Assembly: GCF_013377855.1 (NCBI RefSeq)
Contig: NZ_JABXYJ010000005.1
Coordinates: 303,811-367,810, forward strand
DNA length: 64,000 nt
DNA from: Cognatundibacterium oligocarboniphilum
GTDB taxonomy: Bacteria > Pseudomonadota > Gammaproteobacteria > Burkholderiales > Burkholderiaceae_D
Reading direction: 5' to 3'
Made by a program: the position numbers and the translations under genes. Positions 35,104 to 44,833 of the stretch are shown here, in pieces (within the stretch, counting starts at the first letter, position 1; every line of letters begins with the position of its first letter). The notes below the pieces were generated by a model. That model saw only the letters and a list, made by a program, of their open reading frames with translations. It made no database searches and was not told where the DNA came from.

Positions 35104-35700
35104 ATGCCAGAAAATTTGAATTTGTTTGATTATGCACATGAGGTGATCTGCGGTGTCGATGAAGCCGGACGCGGGCCTCTCGCCGGCCCGGTTACTGCCG
35201 CTGCGGTGATTCTGAATCCGGCACGGCCGATACATGGTTTGCGGGACTCTAAAAAGCTGACGGAAGTGCGCCGGGATGCGTTGGCTACAGAAATTAAAGC
35301 GCATGCACTGGCTTGGGCGATTGCGGAATGTTCAGTCGAGGAAATTGATCAGCTCAATATTTTGCAGGCATCCATGCTGGCAATGCGCCGTGCAGTGGAA
35401 AAATTGTCTGTCACACCTACGCTGGCATTGATTGATGGAAATCGATGCCCGGTGATGTCTGTCAGATCAGAAGCCATTATTAAAGGTGATGATAAGGTTG
35501 ATGCAATTTCAGCAGCATCCATTCTGGCCAAGACTGCGCGTGATGCTTTGTTATATCAGTTGCATCAGGAATATCCGCAATACGCCCTTGACCAGCACAA
35601 AGGGTATCCGACCGCATTGCACCTGGAGCGATTGCGTCAGCATGGTGTTGCGCCAATCCACCGCAGATCCTACGCACCGGTGAAAGTTTTGTTGAAATGA
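35104..35700 (+). CDS. rnhB: Ribonuclease HII
   Basis: A 198-residue RNase HII that removes RNA from RNA/DNA hybrids and misincorporated ribonucleotides. The metal-binding acids are visible: Asp19 and Glu20 ([14 protein letters not shown]), Asp111 (LIDGN) and Asp133 ([13 protein letters not shown]). DSKKLTE is also typical. Its stop overlaps the next start (ATGA), coupling it to the methyltransferase gene. Confidence 0.96.
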   Translation: MPENLNLFDYAHEVICGVDEAGRGPLAGPVTAAAVILNPARPIHGLRDSKKLTEVRRDALATEIKAHALAWAIAECSVEEIDQLNILQASMLAMRRAVEKLSVTPTLALIDGNRCPVMSVRSEAIIKGDDKVDAISAASILAKTARDALLYQLHQEYPQYALDQHKGYPTALHLERLRQHGVAPIHRRSYAPVKVLLK

Positions 35701-36485
35701 AACCGATTATTTCTCGCGAAAATGGTCTGTATAAAGATCTGAAAAATCTGGCGGCCAACTCCCAGGCTCGTCGTAAAGCAGGAAAAACCTTATTGGATGG
35801 CGTACATCTGTGCGAGGCTTATTTGCAGCAGATTGGTATGCCACAGTTATGTGTGGTGGCTGATACAGCACAAACACATCCCGAAGTTGCCGCCATTTTA
35901 TTGAAATGTGAAGCGCAGCAGGTGCTTTGTATTTCTTTACCAGAGAATTTATATCAGGCAATCAGCCAGGTTGAAAATGGGGTCGGAATTTTATTCGTCA
36001 TTCTGACGCCAGTCCCAGTATTACCCGAAATGATTGAACATACCTCTGTGGCACTGGATGGTTTGCAGGATCCCGGAAATTTGGGTTCTTTGCTACGCAG
36101 TGCAGCAGCGGCGGGAGTGAGGCATGTATTTTGCGCTCCCGGTACTGCCTTCGCATGGTCTCCTAAAGTCATGCGAGCCGGAATGGGAGCACATTTTTTG
36201 CTTAATATTTACGAGCAGGCCGACTTGCAAAGCATCTTGAGTGTCGCCAGGATCCCTGTACTGGCAACCAGCTCCCACACCCAGACGACCATTTATCAGG
36301 CTAACCTGAAGCAGGCTGTCATCTGGCTTTTTGGTCACGAGGGACAGGGGGTGTCGCCGGAGCTAATGAAAATGGCCACACAGACGGTGACAATTCCTCA
36401 ACAGGCAGCGATAGAGTCGTTGAATGTCGCTGCGAGTGCAGCGATCTGTTTATTTGAGCAGGTCAGGCAGCAATTGTCGGTTTAA
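35697..36485 (+). CDS. TrmH/SpoU-family RNA 2'-O-methyltransferase
   Basis: A 262-residue knot-fold methyltransferase. Conserved motifs are [21 protein letters not shown] (motif 1), [11 protein letters not shown] (motif 2) and [22 protein letters not shown] (motif 3). An N-terminal substrate-binding domain (about 1-105) starts with [20 protein letters not shown]. The RNA target is not deducible; the pairing rnhB-SpoU-ppsR/ppsA is common in Burkholderiales. Confidence 0.88.
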   Translation: MKPIISRENGLYKDLKNLAANSQARRKAGKTLLDGVHLCEAYLQQIGMPQLCVVADTAQTHPEVAAILLKCEAQQVLCISLPENLYQAISQVENGVGILFVILTPVPVLPEMIEHTSVALDGLQDPGNLGSLLRSAAAAGVRHVFCAPGTAFAWSPKVMRAGMGAHFLLNIYEQADLQSILSVARIPVLATSSHTQTTIYQANLKQAVIWLFGHEGQGVSPELMKMATQTVTIPQQAAIESLNVAASAAICLFEQVRQQLSV

Positions 36486-36534
36486 ATAATTGGCCAATTA
36501 GTTGTTATCTAATTAATGCTGCCTTTGGCAGATA

Positions 36535-37377
36535 TCAGTACACCCGGGTATCTGCTTTAATTTCCTGAAGAATGGTTGTTGAAATTTCTTCAATCGACTT
36601 GGCTGTCGATGAAAGCCAGCGAATTCCTTCTCTTTTCATCATTGCTTCCGCTTCATTGATTTCGTAACGGCAGTTTTCGATCGAGGCATACTTACTGCCG
36701 GGACGGCGTTCGTTCCTGATTTCAGATAGGCGCTCTGGCGCAATGCTTAGTCCAAAAATCTTGTTTTTGAATTCTGGCAAGGCTGTCGGAAGTTTGCCGC
36801 GTTCAAAATCATCGGGAATCAATGGGTAATTGGCCGCTTTGATCCCATATTGCATTGCCAGATATAGACTCGTCGGTGTTTTTCCGGAGCGGGAGACGCC
36901 AATCAGAATCACATCTGCGGTCGATAAGTTTTTATTGGATTGCCCGTCATCATGCGCCAGTGAGAAATTAATTGCCTCAATCCTGTTTTTATATTCCTCT
37001 GAATCGGCAATATTGTGGCTGCGCCCGATGGTGTGTGTCGATTTGACGCCCAGTTCCTGCTCAAGCGGAGAAACAAAAGTTTGTATTAAATCCATGTGCA
37101 GGCCTTTGGATTTAAATACGACATTGGCTAAATCTGCTTTGACCAGCGTGGAAAATACAATCGGACGGGTTCCTTCTGCCGCATAAGCGTCATTAATACG
37201 CCTCACTGCGTCGTGCGCCTTGTCAACCGTATCAATAAATGGCAGCCGGATTTGCCGGAATTTCAGGTCGAACTGCGTTAATACGGAGTGACCAAAAGTT
37301 TCAGCAGTGATGCCTGTTCCATCAGAAATAAAAAAAACAGTCCGATTTGCTTTAGGGAGGGAGGGCGTGTCAGGCAT
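36535..37377 (-). CDS. ppsR: Phosphoenolpyruvate synthase regulatory protein
   Basis: A 280-residue bifunctional kinase and pyrophosphorylase (DUF299 family) that inactivates and reactivates PEP synthase by ADP-dependent threonine phosphorylation. It shows [17 protein letters not shown] at the N-terminus and the P-loop-like [16 protein letters not shown], then a [14 protein letters not shown] region. The ATG at 37377 is chosen because the 33 earlier codons look hydrophobic and random. It is divergent from its target ppsA. Confidence 0.92.
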   Translation of the reverse strand: MPDTPSLPKANRTVFFISDGTGITAETFGHSVLTQFDLKFRQIRLPFIDTVDKAHDAVRRINDAYAAEGTRPIVFSTLVKADLANVVFKSKGLHMDLIQTFVSPLEQELGVKSTHTIGRSHNIADSEEYKNRIEAINFSLAHDDGQSNKNLSTADVILIGVSRSGKTPTSLYLAMQYGIKAANYPLIPDDFERGKLPTALPEFKNKIFGLSIAPERLSEIRNERRPGSKYASIENCRYEINEAEAMMKREGIRWLSSTAKSIEEISTTILQEIKADTRVY

Positions 37378-37598
37378 GGTCAGAATTTTCAAAAAGAGAG
37401 ATGAAATTATTACACAATGAAACAACAAAAAAAGTCGGCAATATAATGGGATGCCTGAAACAATTTTGCAGGACACAATGTAAAATGCGGTAACAGTTTA
37501 TGAAACGCAGTTGTCTCTAAGAATAACAAAAAATGATGGCTGACGTAGCAATCCGGCAGTAGACAGTAAAGATTTCTTACCATCAAAAAGAGGTTGTT

Positions 37599-40013
37599 AT
37601 GTCCAACGCAGCAAATACCGGGGCAACTTATGTTGCTTCGTTTGAGCATTTACGAATGACGGATGTTGAATCTGTCGGCGGAAAAAATGCATCTTTAGGC
37701 GAAATGATCAGCCAGCTGGCTTCTGCCGGTGTCCGCGTGCCTGGTGGTTTTGCCACCACCGCACAAGCATTCCGCGATTTTTTATCGCATAGTGAAAATG
37801 GCGGCGCTCCGTTGGCGCAGCGTATTGCCGATCGTCTGGCAGATCTGAATATTGATGACGTGAAAGAACTGGCAAGAGCCGGTGCTGAGATCCGTCAATG
37901 GATTATTGATACGCCATTTCAACCCCGTTTGCAAAAAGAGATCGAAGATTTCTACAGCAAACTGGTTGCTGATTCTGTGGGTGAAGTTTCTTTTGCTGTC
38001 CGATCTTCAGCAACGGCAGAGGATTTGCCTGACGCGTCATTCGCCGGTCAGCAGGAAACTTTCCTGAATGTTGTCGGGATCGAGAATGTACTGGAGGCAA
38101 TGAAGCACGTATTCGCCTCTTTGTATAACGACAGGGCAATTTCTTACCGCGTGCATAAAGGATTTACCCATGCCGAAGTGGCATTGTCGGCTGGTGTGCA
38201 ACGCATGGTACGTTCTGACCTGGGAGCGGCTGGTGTCATGTTCACAATCGACACCGAATCCGGCTTTAAAGATGTGGTTTTCATCACTTCCAGCTATGGT
38301 CTGGGGGAAACCGTAGTACAGGGGGCGGTCAATCCGGATGAGTTTTACGTTCATAAACCGATGCTCGAACAGGGCAAATTGCCTGTTATTCGCCGCAATA
38401 TCGGTTCCAAACTGATCAAGATGGAATTCACTGGCGAAGCAAAGGCTGGACGTTCTGTCAAAACCGTGGATGTGCCGGTAGAAATGCGCAACCGTTACTC
38501 TCTGAATGATAACGAGGTCGTTGAACTGGCAAAATATGCCGTCATCATTGAAAAGCATTATGGCCGCCCGATGGATATTGAATGGGGCAAAGATGGACGC
38601 GACGGGAAGTTATACATTTTGCAGGCGCGCCCTGAAACCGTCAAATCCCAGCAAAAGGTAACGGATGCGCAGCAGCGCTTCAAACTGAAGGGTACCGGTA
38701 CCGTATTGGCGGCTGGTCGTGCAATTGGCCAGAAAATCGGTGCCGGTCGTGTGCGCGTAATTCATGATCCATCCGAGATGGAGCGCGTGCAGCCAGGTGA
38801 TGTACTGGTCGCTGACATGACAGATCCTAACTGGGAGCCGGTCATGAAACGTGCGTCAGCCATTGTGACGAACCGTGGTGGCAGAACTTGTCACGCTGCG
38901 ATCATTGCGCGTGAGCTGGGCGTGCCTGCCGTTGTGGGCTGCGGTGATGCCACTGATATATTGAAAGATGGCACACTGGTAACGGTTTCTTGCGCCGAGG
39001 GTGATGAAGGCAAAATCTATGATGGTCTGCTGGAAACCGAGGTCACGGAAGAACTGCGCGGCGAATTGCCTAAGTTACCACTGAAGATTATGTTGAACGT
39101 CGGTAATCCTCAGCTGGCATTCGATTTCCAGTCGGTGCCGAACGAAGGGGTAGGCCTCGCGCGACTGGAATTTATCATTAACAACAATATTGGTGTTCAT
39201 CCAAAGGCTATTCTGGAGTATCCGAATATTGATGCCGACTTGAAAAAAGCGGTTGAATCGGTGGCGCGCGGACACGCATCCCCAAAAGCGTTCTATGTAG
39301 ATAAACTGGCTGAAGGGGTGGCGACGATTGCTGCTGCTTTCTGGCCAAAAAAGGTGATTGTCCGTTTGTCCGACTTCAAATCCAATGAGTATAAAAAACT
39401 GATCGGCGGCTCTCGTTACGAGCCGGATGAAGAAAATCCGATGCTTGGCTTCCGTGGCGCTGCACGTTATCTCGCCGCAGACTTTGCTGAATCATTTGAA
39501 ATGGAATGCCAGGCGATGAAGCGGGTTCGGAACGACATGGGCTTAACCAATGTAGAGATCATGGTGCCTTTCGTCCGGACTTTGGGGCAGGCAGAAAAAG
39601 TAGTGAGTTTGCTGGCTAAAAATGGCCTGAAGCGTGGAGAGAACGGCTTGCGTCTGATCATGATGTGCGAGGTTCCGTCGAATGCCATTCTGGCGGAAGA
39701 GTTCTTGCAATACTTTGATGGTTTCTCTATCGGATCGAATGATCTGACTCAGCTGACACTCGGTCTGGACCGTGATTCCGGAATGGAATTGCTGGCGGCC
39801 GATTTTGACGAACGTGATCTCGCTGTGAAAGCGATGTTGTCCCGTGCGATTGCTGCATGTCGTAAACTCGACAAATATGTTGGTATTTGTGGACAAGGGC
39901 CTTCGGATCATCCGGATTTCGCTGCCTGGCTCATGAGCGAAGGTATTGAGTCGATTTCGTTGAATCCTGATTCTGTGATTGATACCTGGCAAAAACTCGC
40001 TCAGATCAGTTAA
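37599..40013 (+). CDS. ppsA: Phosphoenolpyruvate synthase
   Basis: An 804-residue enzyme making PEP from pyruvate and ATP in gluconeogenesis. N-terminal ATP-grasp-like domain (about 20-350, with [14 protein letters not shown] and [21 protein letters not shown]), the mobile phospho-His domain with His432 in [14 protein letters not shown], and a C-terminal PEP/pyruvate barrel with [20 protein letters not shown] and the catalytic Cys in [11 protein letters not shown]. Full length is normal. AGAGGTTGTT precedes the ATG. A terminator follows. Confidence 0.97.
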   Translation: MSNAANTGATYVASFEHLRMTDVESVGGKNASLGEMISQLASAGVRVPGGFATTAQAFRDFLSHSENGGAPLAQRIADRLADLNIDDVKELARAGAEIRQWIIDTPFQPRLQKEIEDFYSKLVADSVGEVSFAVRSSATAEDLPDASFAGQQETFLNVVGIENVLEAMKHVFASLYNDRAISYRVHKGFTHAEVALSAGVQRMVRSDLGAAGVMFTIDTESGFKDVVFITSSYGLGETVVQGAVNPDEFYVHKPMLEQGKLPVIRRNIGSKLIKMEFTGEAKAGRSVKTVDVPVEMRNRYSLNDNEVVELAKYAVIIEKHYGRPMDIEWGKDGRDGKLYILQARPETVKSQQKVTDAQQRFKLKGTGTVLAAGRAIGQKIGAGRVRVIHDPSEMERVQPGDVLVADMTDPNWEPVMKRASAIVTNRGGRTCHAAIIARELGVPAVVGCGDATDILKDGTLVTVSCAEGDEGKIYDGLLETEVTEELRGELPKLPLKIMLNVGNPQLAFDFQSVPNEGVGLARLEFIINNNIGVHPKAILEYPNIDADLKKAVESVARGHASPKAFYVDKLAEGVATIAAAFWPKKVIVRLSDFKSNEYKKLIGGSRYEPDEENPMLGFRGAARYLAADFAESFEMECQAMKRVRNDMGLTNVEIMVPFVRTLGQAEKVVSLLAKNGLKRGENGLRLIMMCEVPSNAILAEEFLQYFDGFSIGSNDLTQLTLGLDRDSGMELLAADFDERDLAVKAMLSRAIAACRKLDKYVGICGQGPSDHPDFAAWLMSEGIESISLNPDSVIDTWQKLAQIS

Positions 40014-40039
40014 TCAGTGCGTGTCAGATAAGATTGTCT

Positions 40040-40077
40040 AAAAAACGGGAGTGCGTTATTGCACTCCCGTTTTTTTA
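40040..40077 (+). terminator. Terminator after ppsA
   Basis: AAAAAACGGGAGTGC and GCACTCCCGTTTTTT form a perfect 15-base stem with a six-base loop and T-run. Confidence 0.92.
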
Positions 40078-40268
40078 TGGTCATTACGATCCATGTATTC
40101 AACTTTGAAATTTATGTATATATAGAGAGGAAGTTGATAGAAAAATATTGGATTTGATGCTTACAATGAAGTGTAAGATGATATTTTTATGGGTAAATTT
40201 ACATTTATTTTACCGATGCAATTTGTAGTAATTTAGATCACAATACAAAAAACATAAGGAGAAAGCCT

Positions 40269-40703
40269 ATGAATACTTGGATGGTATGGGCGACGTTAGC
40301 GGGGGCAGTCGTGATTCTGGAGTTGTTCTCGGGAACATTTTATTTACTGATGATTTCATTTGGTTTATTGGCGGGTGCTGTCGCCGCATTTTTGTCAGCC
40401 GGAACTTCTGTCCAGCTGGTTACTGCAGCCATTGTCGGAACTGTTGCGACATTAGCTTTGCATAACAGCCAATATGGGTGGAAAGGTAATAAAGACGCCG
40501 CCCGTGATCCGAATGTCAATATGGATATCGGACAGACGTTGACGGTTAGCCAATGGCAGGAGCAGGGCGGGGGCAGATACACGTCCCGCACGATGTATCG
40601 GGGGGCGATGTGGGATGTTGAGTTGCAGCATGTGTCCGGATATCCCGGAGAGTATGTTATTCAGGAAATTCAAGGCAGTCGTCTGATCGTCCGTCCTGTA
40701 TAG
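40269..40703 (+). CDS. NfeD-family membrane protein
   Basis: A 144-residue short NfeD protein: two or three membrane segments in the first 70 residues (WATLAGAVVILELFSGTFYLL...), then an OB-fold domain (DIGQTLTVSQWQEQGGGRYT...). NfeD proteins pair with the SPFH protein encoded next, which follows after 63 bases. AAGGAGAAAG precedes the ATG. The upstream 190 bases (40078-40268) are very AT-rich and contain the inverted pair GGTAAA...TTTACC at about 40192-40214; I cannot name a regulator. Confidence 0.85.
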   Translation: MNTWMVWATLAGAVVILELFSGTFYLLMISFGLLAGAVAAFLSAGTSVQLVTAAIVGTVATLALHNSQYGWKGNKDAARDPNVNMDIGQTLTVSQWQEQGGGRYTSRTMYRGAMWDVELQHVSGYPGEYVIQEIQGSRLIVRPV

Positions 40704-40766
40704 GAAAGTTTGATTATTTTGTTCAGTCCGGGCCGGTCAGTTTTTCAATCACAATAAGGTGAATGT

Positions 40767-41690
40767 ATGGAAATAGGTAGCGTAGCTCTGGTAATTTTTA
40801 TATTGGCGATTGTTTTCGTCGTTAAAACAATTAACGTCGTTCCCCAACAGCACGCCTGGGTCGTGGAACGTCTCGGTAAATATCACAATACACTGGGGCC
40901 GGGTCTGAACATCGTCGTTCCGTTTATTGATCGGATTGCCTATAAACATGTGCTGAAGGAAATTCCGCTGGATGTGCCGCCTCAGGTTTGTATTACCAAA
41001 GATAATACGCAATTGCAGGTAGACGGTATTCTGTATTTCCAGATTACGGATGCGATGCGTGCCTCATACGGGTCGTCCAATTATATTGCTGCAATTACCC
41101 AATTAGCCCAGACCACGCTGCGTTCTGTCATCGGTAAAATGGAACTTGATAAGACCTTTGAAGAGCGTGATCATATCAACACAACGATTGTCAGTGCGAT
41201 TGATGAGTCGGCAGCCAACTGGGGCGTAAAAGTACTTCGTTATGAAATCAAGGACCTGACGCCACCAAAAGAAATTTTGCATGCAATGCAGGCACAGATT
41301 ACGGCGGAGCGTGAAAAAAGAGCATTGATCGCCGCATCAGAAGGTCGGAAGCAAGAACAGATTAATATTGCAAATGGTGAGCGGGAAGCGGCTATTGCAA
41401 AATCAGAAGGTGAGAAACAGGCATCGATTAATCGTGCAGAAGGCCAGGCTGCCGCGATTCTGGCAATTGCACAGGCCAGTGCTGAAGCGATACGGAAAAC
41501 AGCATCCGCTATTCAGGAGCCAGGTGGACAGGATGCCGTGAATCTCAAGGTGGCAGAACAATATGTCGGCGCATTCGGAAATCTCGCAAAGACCAATAAT
41601 TCGATTATTGTTCCGGCCAATCTGGGCGACATGAGTGGTCTGATTGCGACTGCGATGCAGGTCGTGAAATCGCAGAAGCCAACTCCATAA
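40767..41690 (+). CDS. SPFH/stomatin-family membrane protein (QmcA-like)
   Basis: A 307-residue protein with an N-terminal membrane segment (about 4-22 GSVALVIFILAIVFVVKTI), an SPFH domain (NVVPQQHAWVVERLGKYH... to about 200), and a long coiled-coil-like region with AREAAIAKSEGEKQASINRAEGQAAAIL (parts). Such proteins form large oligomeric scaffolds on the inner membrane. It is paired with the NfeD gene, and the leader AAGGTGA lies before the ATG. Confidence 0.88.
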   Translation: MEIGSVALVIFILAIVFVVKTINVVPQQHAWVVERLGKYHNTLGPGLNIVVPFIDRIAYKHVLKEIPLDVPPQVCITKDNTQLQVDGILYFQITDAMRASYGSSNYIAAITQLAQTTLRSVIGKMELDKTFEERDHINTTIVSAIDESAANWGVKVLRYEIKDLTPPKEILHAMQAQITAEREKRALIAASEGRKQEQINIANGEREAAIAKSEGEKQASINRAEGQAAAILAIAQASAEAIRKTASAIQEPGGQDAVNLKVAEQYVGAFGNLAKTNNSIIVPANLGDMSGLIATAMQVVKSQKPTP

Positions 41691-41720
41691 CTTGCACCCT
41701 CTGCCAATATTGGCATAGAG

Positions 41721-41765
41721 TCCGAAACTGCGCTTCAGGTGCAACATCCGCAGCGCAGTTTCGGA
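41721..41765. other. Strong hairpin without U-tail between converging genes
   Basis: TCCGAAACTGCGCT and AGCGCAGTTTCGGA are perfect 14-base inverted arms around a 17-base loop. A perfect palindrome GCCAATATTGGC lies just before it (41703-41714). No T-run follows. It probably protects or terminates the two converging transcripts. Confidence 0.65.
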
Positions 41766-41781
41766 GGAGCGTGAGGCGTTT

Positions 41782-42894
41782 TCAGCGACCGCCTTGTCTG
41801 ATTTCTCCAAACAGATTTTTCAATTCTCTTGGTTGCGAGCGCCAGTACTGTGGCGGAGCATCCACCGTCCCCCCCAGTTTTGCTGCAGCGTGCCAAGGCC
41901 AATGTGGGTCATAAAGAATGCCGCGTGCAATGCCGATCAGGTCTGCCTGACCATCATTTAAGATGCGTTCGGCATGTTCCGCTTCAGTGATTAAACCGAC
42001 GGCGATCACTGGCATAGAAGTAATTTTTTTGATCGTTTCGGCAAAATGAACTTGATAGCCAGATTCCAGTGGAATTTTCTGTTGTGTTGATAAGCCCCCG
42101 CTGGACACATGGATGAACGCGCAATGTTTTTGCTCCAGTGCCTGAGTGTAGGTAATGCTTTGCAGGATATCCCAACCGCCCTCAACCCAATCGCTGGCGG
42201 AAATTCTGACCCCAAGCGGGTAATCTGCTGGCAACACTTCTTTTACCGCATCGATCACTTCCAACGGAAATCGCATCCGATTTTCCAGGTTTCCACCATA
42301 TTGGTCAGTGCGCTGATTCGACAACGGTGACAAGAACTGATGCAACAAATAACCATGTGCGCTATGAATCTCGATGGCATCTATTCCGAGACGATAGGCG
42401 CGAATCGCGGCATCGGCAAAAGCCTGTTTGATTCTCTGCATACCTGCGAGATCCAATGCTGCCGGAGCCGGTTCATTGGACCCATGAGGAATAGCTGAAG
42501 GCGCTACGGTATGCCAACCACCTTCGGCCACAGGAATCAGCTGCCCACCTTCCCATGGCCGTTGGCTGGATGCTTTGCGCCCAGCATGTGCCAACTGAAC
42601 GGCGATCGGCATGGAAGAGTATTTTCTGACCGCACTCAGGGTGTTTTTTTAACCGGACTCTGTAGCGTCGGACCACAGGCCGACGTCATAAGGAGAAATT
42701 CGCCCGATCGCCTCGACCGCCGTTGCTTCGATAATCAGCATACCCGCACCGGATAATGCCAGGTTGCCGAGATGGATGGTATGCCAGTCACTGACAAGGC
42801 CGTCCTGTGCTGAATACTGGCACATGGGAGCGATAATAATGCGATTTTTAAGGTGCAATGAACCAAGATTAATGGGAGAAAACAGCGTGCTCAT
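41782..42894 (-). pseudogene. Old Yellow Enzyme (YqjM/XenA-like) interrupted by one stop
   Basis: A 370-residue NADH:flavin oxidoreductase frame broken only by TAA at codon 82 (42649-42651). The upstream part (81 residues) has NRIIIAPMCQYSAQDGLVSDWH with the YqjM-type cysteine; the downstream part has QLAHAGRKASSQRPWEGG, the active-site EIHSAHGYLLHQFLSPLSNQRTDQYGG (parts) and the C-terminal IGIARGILYDPHWPW. The frame is the same on both sides, and TTA to TAA (Leu to stop) is a single-base explanation. An ATG 36 bases later could restart a 276-residue fragment lacking the cysteine loop, so the gene is probably dead unless the base is an error. Confidence 0.8.
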
Positions 42895-43189
42895 CTGGTT
42901 TATCTTTCTTTGATTAAAAAAATCTTACCCGGCATCATAAGTCAAAATAATGAATGCTGCTTCCTTCCCTGACGATCATCACGCTTATCCGGATCGTACG
43001 ACAGAGGTCAATATCTGGGATCCAAAATATTTGAATGACTTGTCCAGATTATTCGGGGGTGTCAGCTCTTGTGAATAGATGAGTTTGTCCTGATATGGAG
43101 TAGCCACTCTACGCATTTGTAGATATGTGAAGATCTCCCGTACGAACAGCAGGGCAGAAACCGATTTAAACATTAACCGAAACTTAATA

Positions 43190-43828
43190 ATGACAAATTT
43201 AATCAATACATTGCAGTGGCGTTATGCCACCAAAAAAATGAACCCTGCGAAAGCAGTTCCACAGGAAAAAGTTAACCATATCCTGGAAGCCATACGATTG
43301 ACGGCCACATCCAGCGGATTGCAACCATATGAGGTATTGGTCATCACCAATCCCGAGATACGTGAAAAAATCAAGGCAATCGGATGGAAGCAGGCCCAGA
43401 TTACAGAGGGGTCTCATTTGTTGGTATTTGCCGCATGGGATAACTACACGCCTGAGCGCATCAACATGATGTTTGATCTGACCAATGACGAGCGCGGTTT
43501 TAAAAATGAGGGTTGGGAGAATTATCGGAATATGCTGCTGGCTAATTATCCTCAGCGTGATGCCGAAGTGAATTTCCAACACGCGGCCCGTCAGGCATAT
43601 ATCGGCTTAGGAACGGCGCTGATTGCTGCTGCGGAAGAACAGGTCGATTGCACACCTATGGAAGGATTTGATCCTGCAGCACTCGACGAAATTCTTGGGT
43701 TGCGCGCAAAAGGCCTGCGCAGTGTCGTCATCTTGCCGTTAGGCTATCGTGAAGAGGATAAGGATTGGCTGGTGAATCTGAAAAAAGTACGCCGTCCTGC
43801 AAGTCAGTTTATTTCCGAAATTCAGTAA
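43190..43828 (+). CDS. NfsB-like nitroreductase (FMN)
   Basis: A 212-residue FMN-dependent NAD(P)H oxidoreductase of the nitroreductase fold, close to NfsB-type: LQWRYATKKMNPAKAVPQEKV, AIRLTATSSGLQPYEVLVI (FMN-binding), and the C-terminal LGLRAKGLRSVVILPLGYREEDKDW. The earlier 21 codons of the frame are rejected because the ATG at 43190 begins the conserved sequence; the ribosome site is weak. Its physiological substrate (quinones, nitroaromatics) cannot be read. It is beside the broken Old Yellow Enzyme gene but on the other strand. Confidence 0.88.
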   Translation: MTNLINTLQWRYATKKMNPAKAVPQEKVNHILEAIRLTATSSGLQPYEVLVITNPEIREKIKAIGWKQAQITEGSHLLVFAAWDNYTPERINMMFDLTNDERGFKNEGWENYRNMLLANYPQRDAEVNFQHAARQAYIGLGTALIAAAEEQVDCTPMEGFDPAALDEILGLRAKGLRSVVILPLGYREEDKDWLVNLKKVRRPASQFISEIQ

Positions 43829-43894
43829 TTGATACTTAGTCATTTCGGGATTTGAATCCAGAAAGCACAAAGTAGATACCGTATCGGCATCTAA

Positions 43895-43926
43895 AAAAAG
43901 GGATACATTGACGCGTATCCCTTTTC
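43895..43926. terminator. Bidirectional terminator
   Basis: AAAAGGGATAC and GTATCCCTTTT form an 11-base stem with an eight-base loop between the nitroreductase and the converging deacetylase. Confidence 0.8.
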
Positions 43927-43945
43927 AATCAATGCTTGATTTTGT

Positions 43946-44830
43946 TCATTGTAATGCTTTCTGGAATACAGGATCATTGAGATTTTTAAAACGATATCCT
44001 TCATTCAGCAAACGGGCGATGATGCCATCCAGCTGCTTCAACGTGTTGGGATGAATTTCATGCATCAGAATAATTCCGCCATTATGCGCACGGATTGAGG
44101 ATAAAACGTGCTCTTTATAATCTTTGCGATTTCGGGCAAGTACGCCGCAGCTTAGTGCTTCTTTCGCATCCACTTCACCATGATGATCAAATGCCCAGTC
44201 ACAGGAATCAACATGCCAGCCGACGATGCGATATTCAAGGGATTTGAGTAGCTGATTGGATTCGCAACTGGAGTTCCCATAAGGGTAGCGAAACAGTTTG
44301 TATTCATTGTCCTTGCTTACGGTAGCAAGTCCTTTATTGATTTCTTCTTGCTGTTCACTGACCGGGATATCGTGAAAATTTGGATGACTCCAGGAGTGGC
44401 TTGCGATCAGGGTGTTCCCGGTATCGGTCACTTGCCTGACCAGTTCAGGATAGGCCTCGGCCTTTTGGCCAATCATAAAAAAGGTGGCAGGAATCTGGTA
44501 TTTTTTCAGTAACGCTAAGATCAATTCTGTCTGACCAGGTTCAGGACCATCATCAAAAGTCAGCACTACTTCCCCAGCCGGTGGTACAGCAGCAATTTCA
44601 GAAATAAAGCGGCAATGCTCTTTTAACGTAGTTTCATCCACTGTGACCCGCTCTTCCAACTTTTTCATACGGTGCTTTTTTATTTTTGTGGTTTCCTCTT
44701 TTAATGAGTGACCTGTGTCCGGTAATGACTGGTTTTCCGCATGGATAGAAGCAGGCATCAAAGCCCACAAGAATGTGATTACAGCGCCGATTCGCAATAC
44801 TGGGTTCATCATCAGATAAAATCTCAACAT
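43946..44830 (-). CDS. Polysaccharide deacetylase, exported
   Basis: A 294-residue NodB-domain deacetylase with a signal peptide (about 9-31, LRIGAVITFLWALMPASIHA). The catalytic motifs are TFDDGPEP (Asp93, Asp94), SHSWSHPN (His145 and His149), and a later RYPYGNSSCESN and HEIHP. Such enzymes remove acetyl groups from peptidoglycan or surface sugars in the periplasm; here the target is unknown. It starts three bases after the YheS-like gene stop, so the two are co-transcribed. A second start at 44812/44809 is possible. Confidence 0.85.
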   Translation of the reverse strand: MLRFYLMMNPVLRIGAVITFLWALMPASIHAENQSLPDTGHSLKEETTKIKKHRMKKLEERVTVDETTLKEHCRFISEIAAVPPAGEVVLTFDDGPEPGQTELILALLKKYQIPATFFMIGQKAEAYPELVRQVTDTGNTLIASHSWSHPNFHDIPVSEQQEEINKGLATVSKDNEYKLFRYPYGNSSCESNQLLKSLEYRIVGWHVDSCDWAFDHHGEVDAKEALSCGVLARNRKDYKEHVLSSIRAHNGGIILMHEIHPNTLKQLDGIIARLLNEGYRFKNLNDPVFQKALQ

Positions 44831-44833
44831 GAT

